DNA from: Nymphaea colorata
Lineage: Eukaryota; Streptophyta; Magnoliopsida; Nymphaeales; Nymphaeaceae
Direction: 5' to 3'
DNA: 64,000 bases
Assembly: GCF_008831285.2 (NCBI RefSeq)
Contig: NC_045146.1
Coordinates: 3,374,001-3,438,000 of the forward strand
This document shows positions 49,889-61,689 of this stretch, in pieces. Within the stretch, counting starts at the first letter, position 1, and every line of letters starts with the position of its first letter. The translations under genes and the position numbers were made by a program. The notes under the pieces are model-generated. The model was given only the letters and a program-made list of their open reading frames with translations, was not told the origin of the DNA and searched no databases.

Positions 49889-50133
49889 AAAACCCACATT
49901 AATGGAGGGTATTTTAGTAATTTTAAGTTCCCGAAGGGCAACTGAGGTCGCCTTGCCGTTGAGTCGTTGACGAACATCACTTGCACATTTTAGTAATTGT
50001 GGCTTAGAAAAAAAAAAAAAAGGAAAAATCCCCAAAAATCCAGCGTGCACAGAGCAGCCCGTCGCTTACTTAAGCACGAAGGACGAGAGTAGCAGCAGCA
50101 GCGCCGGGACAGCGCAGGAGTTTGATCGGGAGG

Positions 50134-53100
50134 ATGGGGTGCCGGAAAATGGAGCTTCTGGCAGTGGCGGCCCTCTGGGCTTTTTACCTCTCGTCGGTCG
50201 CCGTCGTCGCCTGGGGAGGAGGAGCGGCGGCCTCCATCGTGGGGTTCGAGTCGGCGGACCTGGCGTCGGGGGAGAGGCTCGCGGCCCTGTTCGAGCGGTG
50301 GAGGCGGAGGCACGGGAAGGTGTATCTGGGCGAGGGGGAGAGAGAGAGGAGGTTCAGGGCGTTCAGCGAGAACCTTGCCTACATTGATCGGAGGAATCGG
50401 GAGAAGCGAGGGCACAGCCAGAGAGTGGGACTGAACCGATTCGCGGATCTGACGAACGAGGAGTTCAGGGCGATCTACACCAGCAGGATAAGGAGACCGG
50501 CGAAGAGGTGGGGGGAGGAGAGCAGGAGGAGGGAGCTCATGGCGTCCTGCGTGGCTCCGGCGTCTCTGGATTGGAGGAAGAAGGGGATCGTCACCCCCGT
50601 CAAGGACCAGGGCGAGTGCGGTACCGAGCTTCTTTCCCTCTCTCTCTCTCTCCCTGTCGCTCTCAACGTTGACACGACAGCAGCTTCATTCAAGCATAAA
50701 TATCGTCTGGGTTTCTGAAAATATCTTCATTTTACCACGAGTTATTACCGCATCGAGGCATGTTTTTCTTGCGGGTCACCCTTCGAAATTCCCTTGTTTT
50801 TGTGCAATATTTCTTCTTCTTTTTTTGATTGCAACTGTTCTTTACTATTTCTATACATCTTTTATTTAAAAAGCCAAGGTTAAATTAAATATGACGTTTG
50901 ATAGGGTGAAATTCCCTTTTCTACAACTTTCCGGGGAATTTTGTCGCTCATTGAAGACGATCGACCGCTCTCCCTATCGTCTCAATGTTGGTACATCGCC
51001 GATATGACGTTCGATGCACAGCCTCCAAGCCTCCAAACAAGCACGTTCCTTTACAGGAAACGATGCAAATACCAACGACATATATTTTATCATATTCGCT
51101 TTGTCGGATATCTATAAATGTTCGGATTCAGATTCACATTAAAACTTCAACCAAAAAAAAAAAAAAAAATCCAAATTCATAATCTCAATCTGATTTTCAA
51201 ACCAAATTCACACCATATTATAGACATTGAATACCAGATATTTATTTAAAACTATATTCGATCCAATTCTGAATGCAACTAATATTTAGTTAAATCTGTA
51301 TCCAAATATGATCAGATGTCGGTTTTTATATTCTAATTTGATCCTAATTTCTTAATGGGATGTCAAAATTTTTTACATATTCTATTTTGTTTATGCGGTT
51401 ATATCGTATCTGAATGACATCCTTTCCCGCAGAATCTTCCGAGTCACCACTTGGCCTTCCAAGCAGTCTCATAAAAACCGATCCAGCTGATACTATGTCT
51501 ATTGTATCGGCTCTTTGCTGGTATGGGGTGAAGCCGATACAGGTCTATATGTTTTTATCTTTTTTAAAATTATATTTTAATTGAAAAAATTGCAAAGACA
51601 AAGCCGATACAGGTCGGTGAGCCGACCGATACGGCACCAATTCCGTTATTTACAACACTGATTTAGTTGTCCATATGAGGCCTGTATCGGAAATGCGTTG
51701 GGCCGTAGCAGCCGAAACGACAATTATAAAGTTAATATATATGTGGTACGGTGTCATCATGTTCCTATATGATGCTATCCTGATAGTCCAAAAGAATTGG
51801 TAGAAAAGGTGATCCAGGACAAAAGCAACTGATATGGTAATTATAAACTGACGATGGAATCAGGAAGCTGCTGGGCGTTCTCATCGACAGGCGCCATGGA
51901 AGGGATCAATGCGCTCGTCACCGGAGAGCTGGTCAGCCTCTCCGAGCAGGAGCTGGTGGACTGTGACACTACCAACTATGGCTGCGAGGGAGGATATATG
52001 GACTACGCCTTCGAGTGGGTCATGCAGAATGGAGGTATCGACACAGAGGCCGACTACAGTTACACCAGCGTCAATGGGCAAAGTGGAACATGTAATACTA
52101 CCAAGGTAAACTCCTCGATTCACATCTCATCTTCTTAAGTCAGACTTTTAGATGGTAAAACTTGGGGAACAAAATCTTGTCATAGGTTTTATCTCAAATT
52201 GAGTACATATATACATATATATAAGGCAGGAGGATTTCAGTTTCTCTGCAGAACCATATAAGGTGAATTATAAACTGTCTGACAGACTTGATTGGTTCAC
52301 AATGTGTCATATGTAAAATTAATTCGTGAAGAATTTATTATTTTTTTAAAAAAGATTTTTATATGTTTTTAGCTATTAATAAAGTTGATCTGATAAACAA
52401 AAGCTTTCACATTATCAAAGCATATTTGATACCATAGAAAATGCCTAAGTTTATTAATACAGACAACTTTCGTTGAACTTTTTGACATAAAAAATTACCA
52501 CATGATTATGTTTAGATTTAATGGAAGATTATGATATTTGGATATAATTATTCATTTATTAACATAAATATAATCAGCAAAGTTACACAGTCTATATGAT
52601 AATTAGTCATTACTAATGGTATTTTAGTCTTGTATGGTATTAATCTGCGCTTAAGCTAGCAACAAGCTAGGGTTCATAGGAAAATGGCTGTTTTTAACTA
52701 CAATATGAAAAGGTTAGATGTGCTTTATATTATAGTATTGCTAATTCTTTAAGTGCATTTTGAAAAAGTTTCTTAATTAATTATGTTGAATATTTTATCT
52801 AGCTCCCAGATTACCTAGTTAATATATTTTATGTCCTATATATTTATGTGTGTGCATGTGTGTATATTAAGTAAATATACAAAACTATATAGGATGAATT
52901 ATAAACTGCCTGATAAACTTGAGTGATGGTTCACAAATGTGTCATGTGTAAAACTGATTTTTGAGGAATTCAATTTTTTAAAAATAGTTTTATATGTTTT
53001 TGAACTATTAATAAAGTTGATCTGAATATTCCAAATAATTTTTAATATCTACTCAGTCCACATATTCTACCAACACGATAGCTGCTGGTTTAACCAAGTT

Positions 53101-54717
53101 ATAATTGTTTCCCACAAAACCAGATGATTGATATATATATATATATATAATCTAACTACCTGAAACCGAGCCCTTTTCTTTTCTTCTTCTAATTGGAAGA
53201 GTACTGATCTGTTGGCTGCAGGAAGAGCGCAAAATTGTGAGCATTGATGGATATGAAGATGTCCCTGAAGATGAAAGTGCCTTGCTATGCGCAGTCGTTG
53301 GTCAGCCTGTCAGCGTCGGCATCGACGGCTCCTCTATGGACTTCCAGCTCTACACTGGTGTAAGCCACGCCTAGTTGATTCCCCTTATTGAATTTGAGGA
53401 GAAGAAATCTTGTGTAGTAGAACCTTTCAAGTTTCTTGATCACATTCTTTTTTTTCAGATAACCATATCTATAGATGTGATCTTTGTAATATAGAAACTG
53501 CAAACTCGACCATTCTTTGAACGATTCAATTGAATTTTTGGACCAACTCTCAACCTTACAGTGGTTTCAATCAGTGTCTGAGTTGCCTGAGTTTTTCCTC
53601 ATGAATCTATCTTAAAGATGAACAGGATGAGTTAAACAATATGTAAATGACGCAGGGGGTCTACGCCGGCGATTGCTCCGACAATCCCGACGATATCGAT
53701 CACGCGGTCCTGATTGTAGGCTATGGATCACAAGGTGGCGAGGACTACTGGATCGTGAAGAACTCGTGGGGAACTTCTTGGGGCGACAATGGCTATGTTT
53801 ACATAAAGAGGAACACAGACTTGGAATATGGACAATGTGCTATAGATGCCATGGCTTCTTATCCCACCAAGGAAGGATCAGCGGCACCCAGCCCTTACCC
53901 TTCACCAGCTGCACCGCCACCACCATCAGTTCCTCCTCCTCCACCACCACCACCACCACCACCACCGCCCCCGCCACCTCCACCGCCGCCGAGCCCTTCC
54001 CCTGAACAATGTGGTGACGGATCATACTGTAATCCTGGTGAGACATGCTGCTGCCAGTTTGAGTTTGTGGACATTTGCTTCCTCTATGGCTGCTGCGAGT
54101 ACGAAAATGCCGTTTGCTGCGAAGTTTCCGACTTCTGCTGCCCTCACGACTACCCCATATGTGACATTCTAGATGGGCTCTGTCTCCAGGTAAATTGTTA
54201 AATAGTGTATATATATATAATGGTTTTCAAAGGTTTTGCATTGAGAAGATTCAAACATAAGAAGAGACGTTTAAGCGTTTCATGAATATGGCTGAAAGAC
54301 TGATAAATTCATGGAATACTATGTAGGAGAGGGGGGATGGCCTTCCCTCAAATTTTTAGAAAATAAAAAATTTATTTATAAATTTTAAAACTTTTAGATT
54401 AACTTATATAAAAATTTTAAAAACTATATTTTGGTTCTTGTGAAAGTTTTGAAACCATTGTTGGGCTCCTGCAACAAAAAATTCCAATCTTTGAAATAAA
54501 TTCATTGAATAGACTTAATCATTAACAGCTTGTTAATATTGTCACTGCCATCAATATTTGCATCTTGCAGAACCCTGGCGACTTCCTGGGCATGAAAATG
54601 AAGAAGAGGAGGATGGCCAAACGCAAGTTTCCTTGGACAAAGTTTGAAGACAAAAGGCAGGAAGCGAACCAACAGCGCGAGCTGACCTGGCGCGGGGAAC
54701 GCGTAGCGGCTGTGTAA
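50134..54717 (+). CDS. RD21-like papain-family cysteine protease with granulin domain, copy B
   Basis: Five exons at 50134-50620, 51864-52105, 53222-53359, 53656-54189 and 54571-54717, giving 515 aa. Exon phases and lengths equal copy A except exon 4. Signal peptide, I29 propeptide, Gln159, Cys165, His305 and Asn325 are all present. The linker is only about 35 residues (373-407), nearer to the usual plant form. A granulin domain (408-467) and a basic tail (468-515) follow. Coding differences from copy A are few (for example Y/F at VGYES/VGFES and H/D at FVHIC/FVDIC). As in copy A, reading past the exon 4 donor gives Val-Asn-Cys and a stop, so intron retention would end the protein right after the granulin domain. 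Role as for copy A. Confidence 0.92.
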
Positions 54718-57700
54718 AAAGAGAGAGAGAGAAGGCGCCTTAGTTTCTGTTTATTTTGTGTGTGTTTGATAGTTGGGCTTTTACTTTCATATGTTTCCAA
54801 CTCTTATCTCTTGTTATCGGATTCGAAACTCTTCTATTAAAAAAACTATGTGAAATATGAAGCTGCCTTACGCATCCATACAAAACGAACCAGGTTTCTT
54901 AGAGAGTGAAATAGAAGGCTGTAACTTTGATGTTTATAAGGAAAGTGAGTATCTTTAAATACAATAAATATGAAGCTGCGGGTACAAAAATGCGGTTATC
55001 ATGCTCACAGAAGATGAATTCCTGCAACAGAGTGAATTAGAAAAAAAAAAGTTATAACTAGACCTTGGGCTTTTAGAGTTTTCCATCCAGACAGGGATGC
55101 TTTTTTGGCCGTCTGGCCATTTCATTTGTTTAATTTAGTCATTCAGATATAGTTGGAAAATCAAAACATTGTGTGAGTTTTGAAGAAAAGACCACGAATT
55201 TTTGTTGATGATCCAAAATCTAACACCATTGGTTTTTGACTCCACACAATCTAATCTACTTTTGATAATATTCTATTTGTCTCTCATAGTTTTAGACATG
55301 TCGGTCATCAGTGAGTGAGTGATACTTCTTTAAACTACAAATAGTAGATGTGCTGTACTTTAGTTGATGGGTATCTCATTTTCCACCCAAGTTTGGAAGC
55401 TCCTTTATACTCCAGCAGAAACAGAGGAAAGGAGGAGTCAGACTTTTTGAAGTACCTCCATCCAGTCCACGCAGTTGTAGAAAAGGAGTGACCCAGGAGA
55501 ACGGTTGTAAAAAAGGAGTGCAAGAGCCCAGGAGGACGGTTGTAAAAAAGGAGTGCAAGAGCCCAGGAGGACAATTGTAAAAAAGGAGTGCAAGAGCCCA
55601 GGAGACGGGCGTTTGGCTAAGAAGCTAAGCTTTTTAATTAAGTCAAATTTCATATTTTCCCTGGTAGCCTTTGTCCCTTCCTCTCAATGAAAATTTAAAA
55701 ACCGTCCTCCTCTCGAGGAGCTTTCTTTTTCTCAGTTACCTGTATTTTGTAACAGGGGGTGCAAAAAGATAAGGTTCTGACCAATTAAATACATGGAAAG
55801 CTAGAGTTTGGTACGATAGTAATTGCAAAATCCCCCAGGTTACTGAAATCGTTCCATTGGCCCTCTAATTCATCTATATAAGCATTTCTCTGCTTGCCAA
55901 CAGTTTGCTCTATAGTTGAACAATGCTGTCAAATATTTCCCCCTTTAAATGGAAGCAGATTTCATGGATTTTGTAAAGCACAATTTTTCTTAGTACTCAT
56001 AGTTATTTAAAGGGGAGTTCCATTTAAAGCAAAAGCATTGTCCTTAATTTGAGTACTCTGAATCGGTAAGCAGGATTTAGACAGACTCCAAGACCTCTGT
56101 ATGACATAATTATTTGGTAAAGATAGTAAAACCTTTTGCTTTTTAATCCTCTGCCCTAATGAAATTATAAAAAATATTTGTTCCACTAAAAGATAGAGTA
56201 CTTTAAAGTTAGGAAATCCTAATTATGGGATAAATTTTATGGACAGTCATGTTAAAGCAAGTATAGCAAAATATATTGTACATAGAAGATGGTGAACCCA
56301 TTGCAACTGCTCTCTTCTATATATAATTTCTCAGTTCACGAACCTTTCTATTGGACCAAGAGACTTAGTATATCTTTTTCCCAAACACAAGGATCAGATG
56401 GATGATTTGTTAACATCCATTTTCTTGTCAACGTCATTCTGTCTTTGATTCTCAGAAGGTATATTTGACTAGCTTTTTTAAATCATGGTCAAGTTATACA
56501 TACAGAAACAGAAGCACACTTGCTTGGAGGAGGGAAAGGTAAGAAAAGAATTTTGTTTCAATACAGCAAAAGAACTTGGGAAATGCTTGTATCAAGTGTT
56601 CTAGAAATAGAACAAGAAGCAAACATTAAGAAACATGGAGATACATAGGAGGCTAAGCTATAATCCCATTTTATACTTCCTTTATCAGCAGAATCGTCAT
56701 GTCAGAAAGTTCATGTTCAGAAACTGGTGAATGCGCATCAGTCATGTCGACAAAAGCAGCAAAACTCAGGAAATTCTAATTAATATCATGATTTACCAGA
56801 TTGATCTGGATTAGGAAAATGACATAGGATTTGCAATTGTGGATACAGGTACCGTAAGCCATGATCTTCAGCTGATGAGTTGGATATATAACATTAGCTT
56901 GTAAAACTTTCTTGACAATTATGTGTAAGCACAGAGATTTTGTCATCAAATATCATGCATGAGATTAATGAGATTCTTATCCTCCATAATAACTGAGATC
57001 ACTATCTCCTCTATATGTGCACTAACATTAGAAGTCAAGAAAATTTACAGCATCAATGTGGAAGAGAAACGTTCACAGATCATTGAAGGGCTAGTTACTG
57101 CTTGTGGAAGGAATTGATCATTGCTTACAGCGGTTAATCAAGCTCGACTAAATGATCAGGGATTCTGAAAAGGCTAAGTAATAAATGGTTTCTTAATAGG
57201 TTCCTCCATATTATGCACAGATTTTCAAACAAGAACCATATGTTCATTCTGAAGTGATTCCAGTTATATGATTTGAATGTGCTTTGAAACAGTAACTTCT
57301 TCCTTCATTTGAAAGCTATATGGATTATTGAAAAGGACAAACCAATTGAGTTCGCTTCCTTGTAAAGCCATTTTTCTGTGGAAACCTGACTCATGCTTCT
57401 AATTGAATGCATATAGATGTAAAGAGAGTGATTTACCCCTTTTTAAACAGGGCATATCGTCCTGATCATGCTGAACGTGAACACTACAATGTCAATGTCT
57501 ATGGAGTAAGACACACAACTCTAATTCTTCACCAACCTGCGCGGCCAATGTCCAACCAAACAATAAAAGGAAGCTGAACAGAAAAAAGAAGGGACAGATG
57601 ACAAAATCAGTACAAATATAAAGGAGAATGGGAACCCTTTTGATTATTCATATTTGCTGGTATCTGTCCATTATATTGGAGATGAAATAAGACATCCACT

Positions 57701-57873
57701 GAGGTTTCATTGTGCAAATCTTGTAGAGTAGTATGAGATCCCATCTAGAAACACACCCTTCCCCGCCCCCAAACAAACAAATAAGAAAGCAGGCAAACCA
57801 CGGGATATTCCATAAGATGCCAAAAAGGACCTCTTCAATGGAGAGTGTGCCTCTCCACTGGCGATATCCCTGA
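54718..57873. other. Conserved non-coding block with retroelement empty site, copy B
   Basis: Collinear with 5184-6151 plus 18061-20257. The 48-bp unit is single here (about 55092-55139) and the 33-bp minisatellite is at about 55474-55605. The unbroken target tttgtcccttcctc is at about 55668-55682. No gene is supported; minus-strand ORFs over the minisatellite are repeat-driven. Confidence 0.65.
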
Positions 57874-59621
57874 TCACAGTGGCAACCTTCTGCTGCAAAG
57901 AGGGCTTGAATAATCATAGAGAATGGTGTAGTTACTGCTACTCACATTTCTAAAATAACACCCCTGGTTGCTCTCGTAACGGTAGACTTCCTTGGTCCTT
58001 CCTAATCCACTTTTGACCAAGTTTCCCTGTACAGCCATATAACCAGTTGCGTCCTGTGTGTTTCTAAGTGAACTGGATGAGAATCCAGACTCTTCACCTC
58101 TAAAAGAATTCTCATTGAAACCAAGCGATACACTTGTAACATCTGTATAACTTTCATTGACCTGGTTCTGAAGATTGGTATAAAGGTAGAGTGGATAGTT
58201 TCTGATCAACTGAATCGAGTATAGATCATCAGATGGTAGCGTGAAGTAAACACCAGAATCGGTTTTGATTCTCTGACGCACAGTCTGAGCACTCCCAGTG
58301 TTGCTAAATTTCATCCAATTTCTGTAACCAAACCTTTGGATAGTATGAACATTAATCTTCCCATGGGATGTCTTCACTCGCCCGGTTGCTGCTATATATC
58401 TGCTCGCGCTTGTATTGAAGATCCCATCAAGACCCTTAAAATTTGACAAGATACTATGCCGTGCAGGTGGCGCATCATAACTCAGCAACTTGCACTTTGT
58501 CTTCTTAAGGCCACCATCAATCCAAAGATGCAAATTTGCATCAATATACCATACATTCAGAGCATTAGTTACAGAGAACTCCACGGTGTGGTTCTCTTTG
58601 TCCAAAATCTCCCCCAAGAACGGTGTGATCTCTATCTCATAAGATGGGAGATCGAAGGAGCCGATCCCTGTTATCGGCCTCCAAAGAAGTGGATTAACTC
58701 CACCCGTGTAAATCACAGTGAATGGCCAGACGGCACCCACCACTCTCTGATCCAAACTCACCACAACCTCCCTGAAAGCTCCGTTGCCCGGTACATTACT
58801 CAAATTGTTCTCTTGAATGTATTCGTCTGGAGGATTCGTGTACCAGAACTCATCATTAGAATGGTAGGAAACAAAAACTTCCAACACTGCCCTGTACACA
58901 TTTCTGGGTATGCTGAACTGTTTCTGCTGCACATCTGTTGAGTTTTGGACCAAAAACCAATACCCATCATTCAGTGGTGGACTCCTAGATATGGGCAGGA
59001 TCAAGTCAGCAGGAGAATCCAAAACAGATCCCAAACCCAACCTCTTCCCAACACCTTCCTCAGCATAAAAATGGATAGTAACATTGACATGGTAAACGCC
59101 AGTATAAGTCTTATCAACGATATTGGCAAGGTGAACAGAGAGGGTCTGATTCTGCTTAAGAAGAGAAGAAAACCTTGTAATGTCCTTCTGAACCTTCCAA
59201 AAGATTCCATTGGGCCTAGGCTCAGCAGTGCAACTTCTCAAGATCTCAACCCCACCAAGCCAAACTCCAAAAATCCTATCAAATTGCCTTCCTTTGCTTG
59301 TTGCAGACCACTCTAGCACAATTGTGGACCAATCAGCAGATGGGCAGTCCTGGGGAGGAGTGTATTGGGCCTCAACAGGGGGCTTGCCGTAGGTGTAGCC
59401 GAAGTCGTGCTGGAGTATGAGGGCGGAGGAGCAGGGGGCTCTCGTGGGACTTTGACGGGCCTTGCTACCTCAAAGAAGGTGGTGGGGGAGCCAGGCGGAT
59501 CAACGGTTTGCTTGAAGTCGAAAAGCCTGGTTGTCAGAGGGTGGGCATGCAGTGGGGAGGATGATGAGAGTTGGAGAAAGGTGGTGGCGAGGAGGAGGAG
59601 GAGGAAGGAGGCGGCTGCCAT
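57874..59621 (-). pseudogene. PNGase A-like peptide N-glycanase, copy B, 5' frameshift
   Basis: ATG at 59621, matching copy A; an upstream GTG-initiated reading is not needed. The signal peptide is followed by the first 60 or so residues. Then a G run (59434-59438, five G against six in copy A at 21811-21816) shifts the frame, and translation stops near 59313 after about 102 aa. The rest of the PNGaseA domain and the full C-terminus are intact in the correct frame down to the stop at 57874. This includes GVYFTLPSDDLYSIQLIRNY, the segment lost in copy A. The defect is one base in a homopolymer, so a sequencing or assembly error must be considered. If it is an error, this is the functional copy of about 582 aa. 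Confidence 0.85.
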
Positions 59622-61384
59622 GGCTGCCTCGCACACTTGGAAGGGAAAGGAAGGTTTTTGGAAATACAGCTGCTCTTAGCCTCTTTGACTCTCAATTCAA
59701 GGAGTACCTTTTGCTGCCGACGCCCGTACGATATCGAACCGGAATATCGGACTCGGTCTTAAGAACATCCTTATCCGATCCAAGGCACCCAATCTTGTAG
59801 GGACTCCCCTTTTAAAAAACTAGCAATCACACGGAAACATAATTTTCATATAAAATTTGCATGTGTTTCAAATTTTTAAAACTTCGCAACTTGTTTTGCG
59901 AATTCATGTGTTACCAAAATGCCTATAAAATCATCAAGCTACTTGAGAATATTGCACTCTCAAGTTATAAAATATTTAAGTTAGTTTTATTTAGGGGGTA
60001 TTTGATTATTCAAATCTTACAGCTTGTTTAGATGAAGGGAGAGAGAAGGAGATAAATGAAAATAAAAACCTTCCTATGTTTGGATGACTAATTAATATGA
60101 AGGGAAAGGAAGAGAAAACTAATAACTGTGTTTAGGTGCAATGAAAAAGAAAGGAAAGGAAGTAGATGGAAATGAGTTTTGAATGTGATTCCAATTCCTC
60201 GAAAATGGAGAGATTGAAAGGGAAATGAATGAATGATCATTCCCTTTCATTTCTTATCATTTCCCTCCACATTCCATTCCCTTCCCTTCCCTTCCCCTTC
60301 CCTTCCTTTCCTTTCCATCTATTCCTTTCCCTCCATCCAAACATAAGGTTAGATTCATAAATTTGATGTGGGGGCCTTTTGTTAATGTGGCAAATGATTC
60401 CCATCAAAATTTCAAGCTAAAATCATGGCCTAACTTAAATTCAAAATATCTCACTAAATACCAAAAAGGAAAGATTATACTCTTAATCCATGAGTTTCAC
60501 ATAATCTAAAATCCATTATGAGATTAGGTTAGACGTAACCGAATGCCCCCTTGCCAGGGCAATGTATGTGGCAACGCTAGCGTGTACATATACTAAAGGG
60601 GGAAGAAACTTTATTGGTTTAAAAGTGCCCTTAATTTTAGAAGGGAAAATTACATGAAATAAACAGCATATATAACGTAAAATGATTGAAGTACAATTAG
60701 AAACCGGATTTCAGAAGATAATAAAGGTTGCCAAAATGTTCATATATTGACCATAGCGAGATCTTAAAAGATCAACAATTTCAAAAGTATTAACGTACCC
60801 TTTATTAGTAATTTTGATAGTTTTATATTTTTTCATGTGTGTGTACCCCCCAAATTTGACAGCTTTTACTCATAGGATGGTTGGACCCAGTTCTGGAACT
60901 GGATCAGCCTAGATCCCTAATTGAATTTACAAAGCAAGACGGAATGTCTACTGAAATACACTACCAAATTAGACTTGATTTCGACCTCTAAAAACCAAAA
61001 AGGGATCGGGTCAAACTGAGTTTTGATTCGGTCCACCTTGATTTTGCAACTGCGATGGATATACATGATGATGCATGATTGTTAAATACGTAGGAATAGG
61101 GATATCAACGGATCAGATTTGAATCAGATATATGCTTTATCATATTCATTTTTATTTTATATGAGTGGGTTTGACACGAGAGTAGTTGATACATATAAGT
61201 AGGCTCATCAAATGTGCGATGAAAAAAAAGACATTCTTAATGTCCAATTGGTGTATAGGCCACCGTTTTGATAAACGCAAAAAGAATGATCATGAGTGAA
61301 CCTCACGTAAAAGAAGAGCTTTAGGGGGCTGATCCCACTCCCTAAAAAAATTAAAAGGAGTCTACAAGTAGAAGAGCCCACACG
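59622..61384. other. 5' flank of PNGase A copy B
   Basis: Non-coding, collinear with 21997-23734. It holds the fold-back element (about 60028-60344) and small indels relative to copy A, for example an insertion near 60580 (gctagcgtgtac) and one near 60655-60680. Confidence 0.5.
60028..60344. mobile_element. GA/CT-rich fold-back element, copy B
   Basis: Left arm gtttagatgaagggagagag; the reverse complement of the right arm is tatgtttggatggaggg. Orthologous to 22410-22732 and in the same place about 400 bp upstream of the PNGase A start. Confidence 0.6.
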
Positions 61385-61689
61385 AACTGAGTCGAGTTGG
61401 GCCAGCTCGTGCTTGATTCGACTTAGAAAACTTGACAAAACAAGCTCAGGCCTCAACTCGACAATACAACATTGGGCTCAAATTCGACTCATTTAACTCG
61501 GTTATCTTAAGCATGTCTTGTTTCGATTAACTTGTTTAACTTGATTTCTACTTATTCAATTATTTTATCATTATAATTCAATATTCATTGTCTAGTGGAG
61601 TTAAGTTCTTATAACTTCAACTCGACTTGTTTAACATTTCAAGCATACATTTGAAATCGAGTTCAACTCATTTATAAGCTAGTCGAGTT

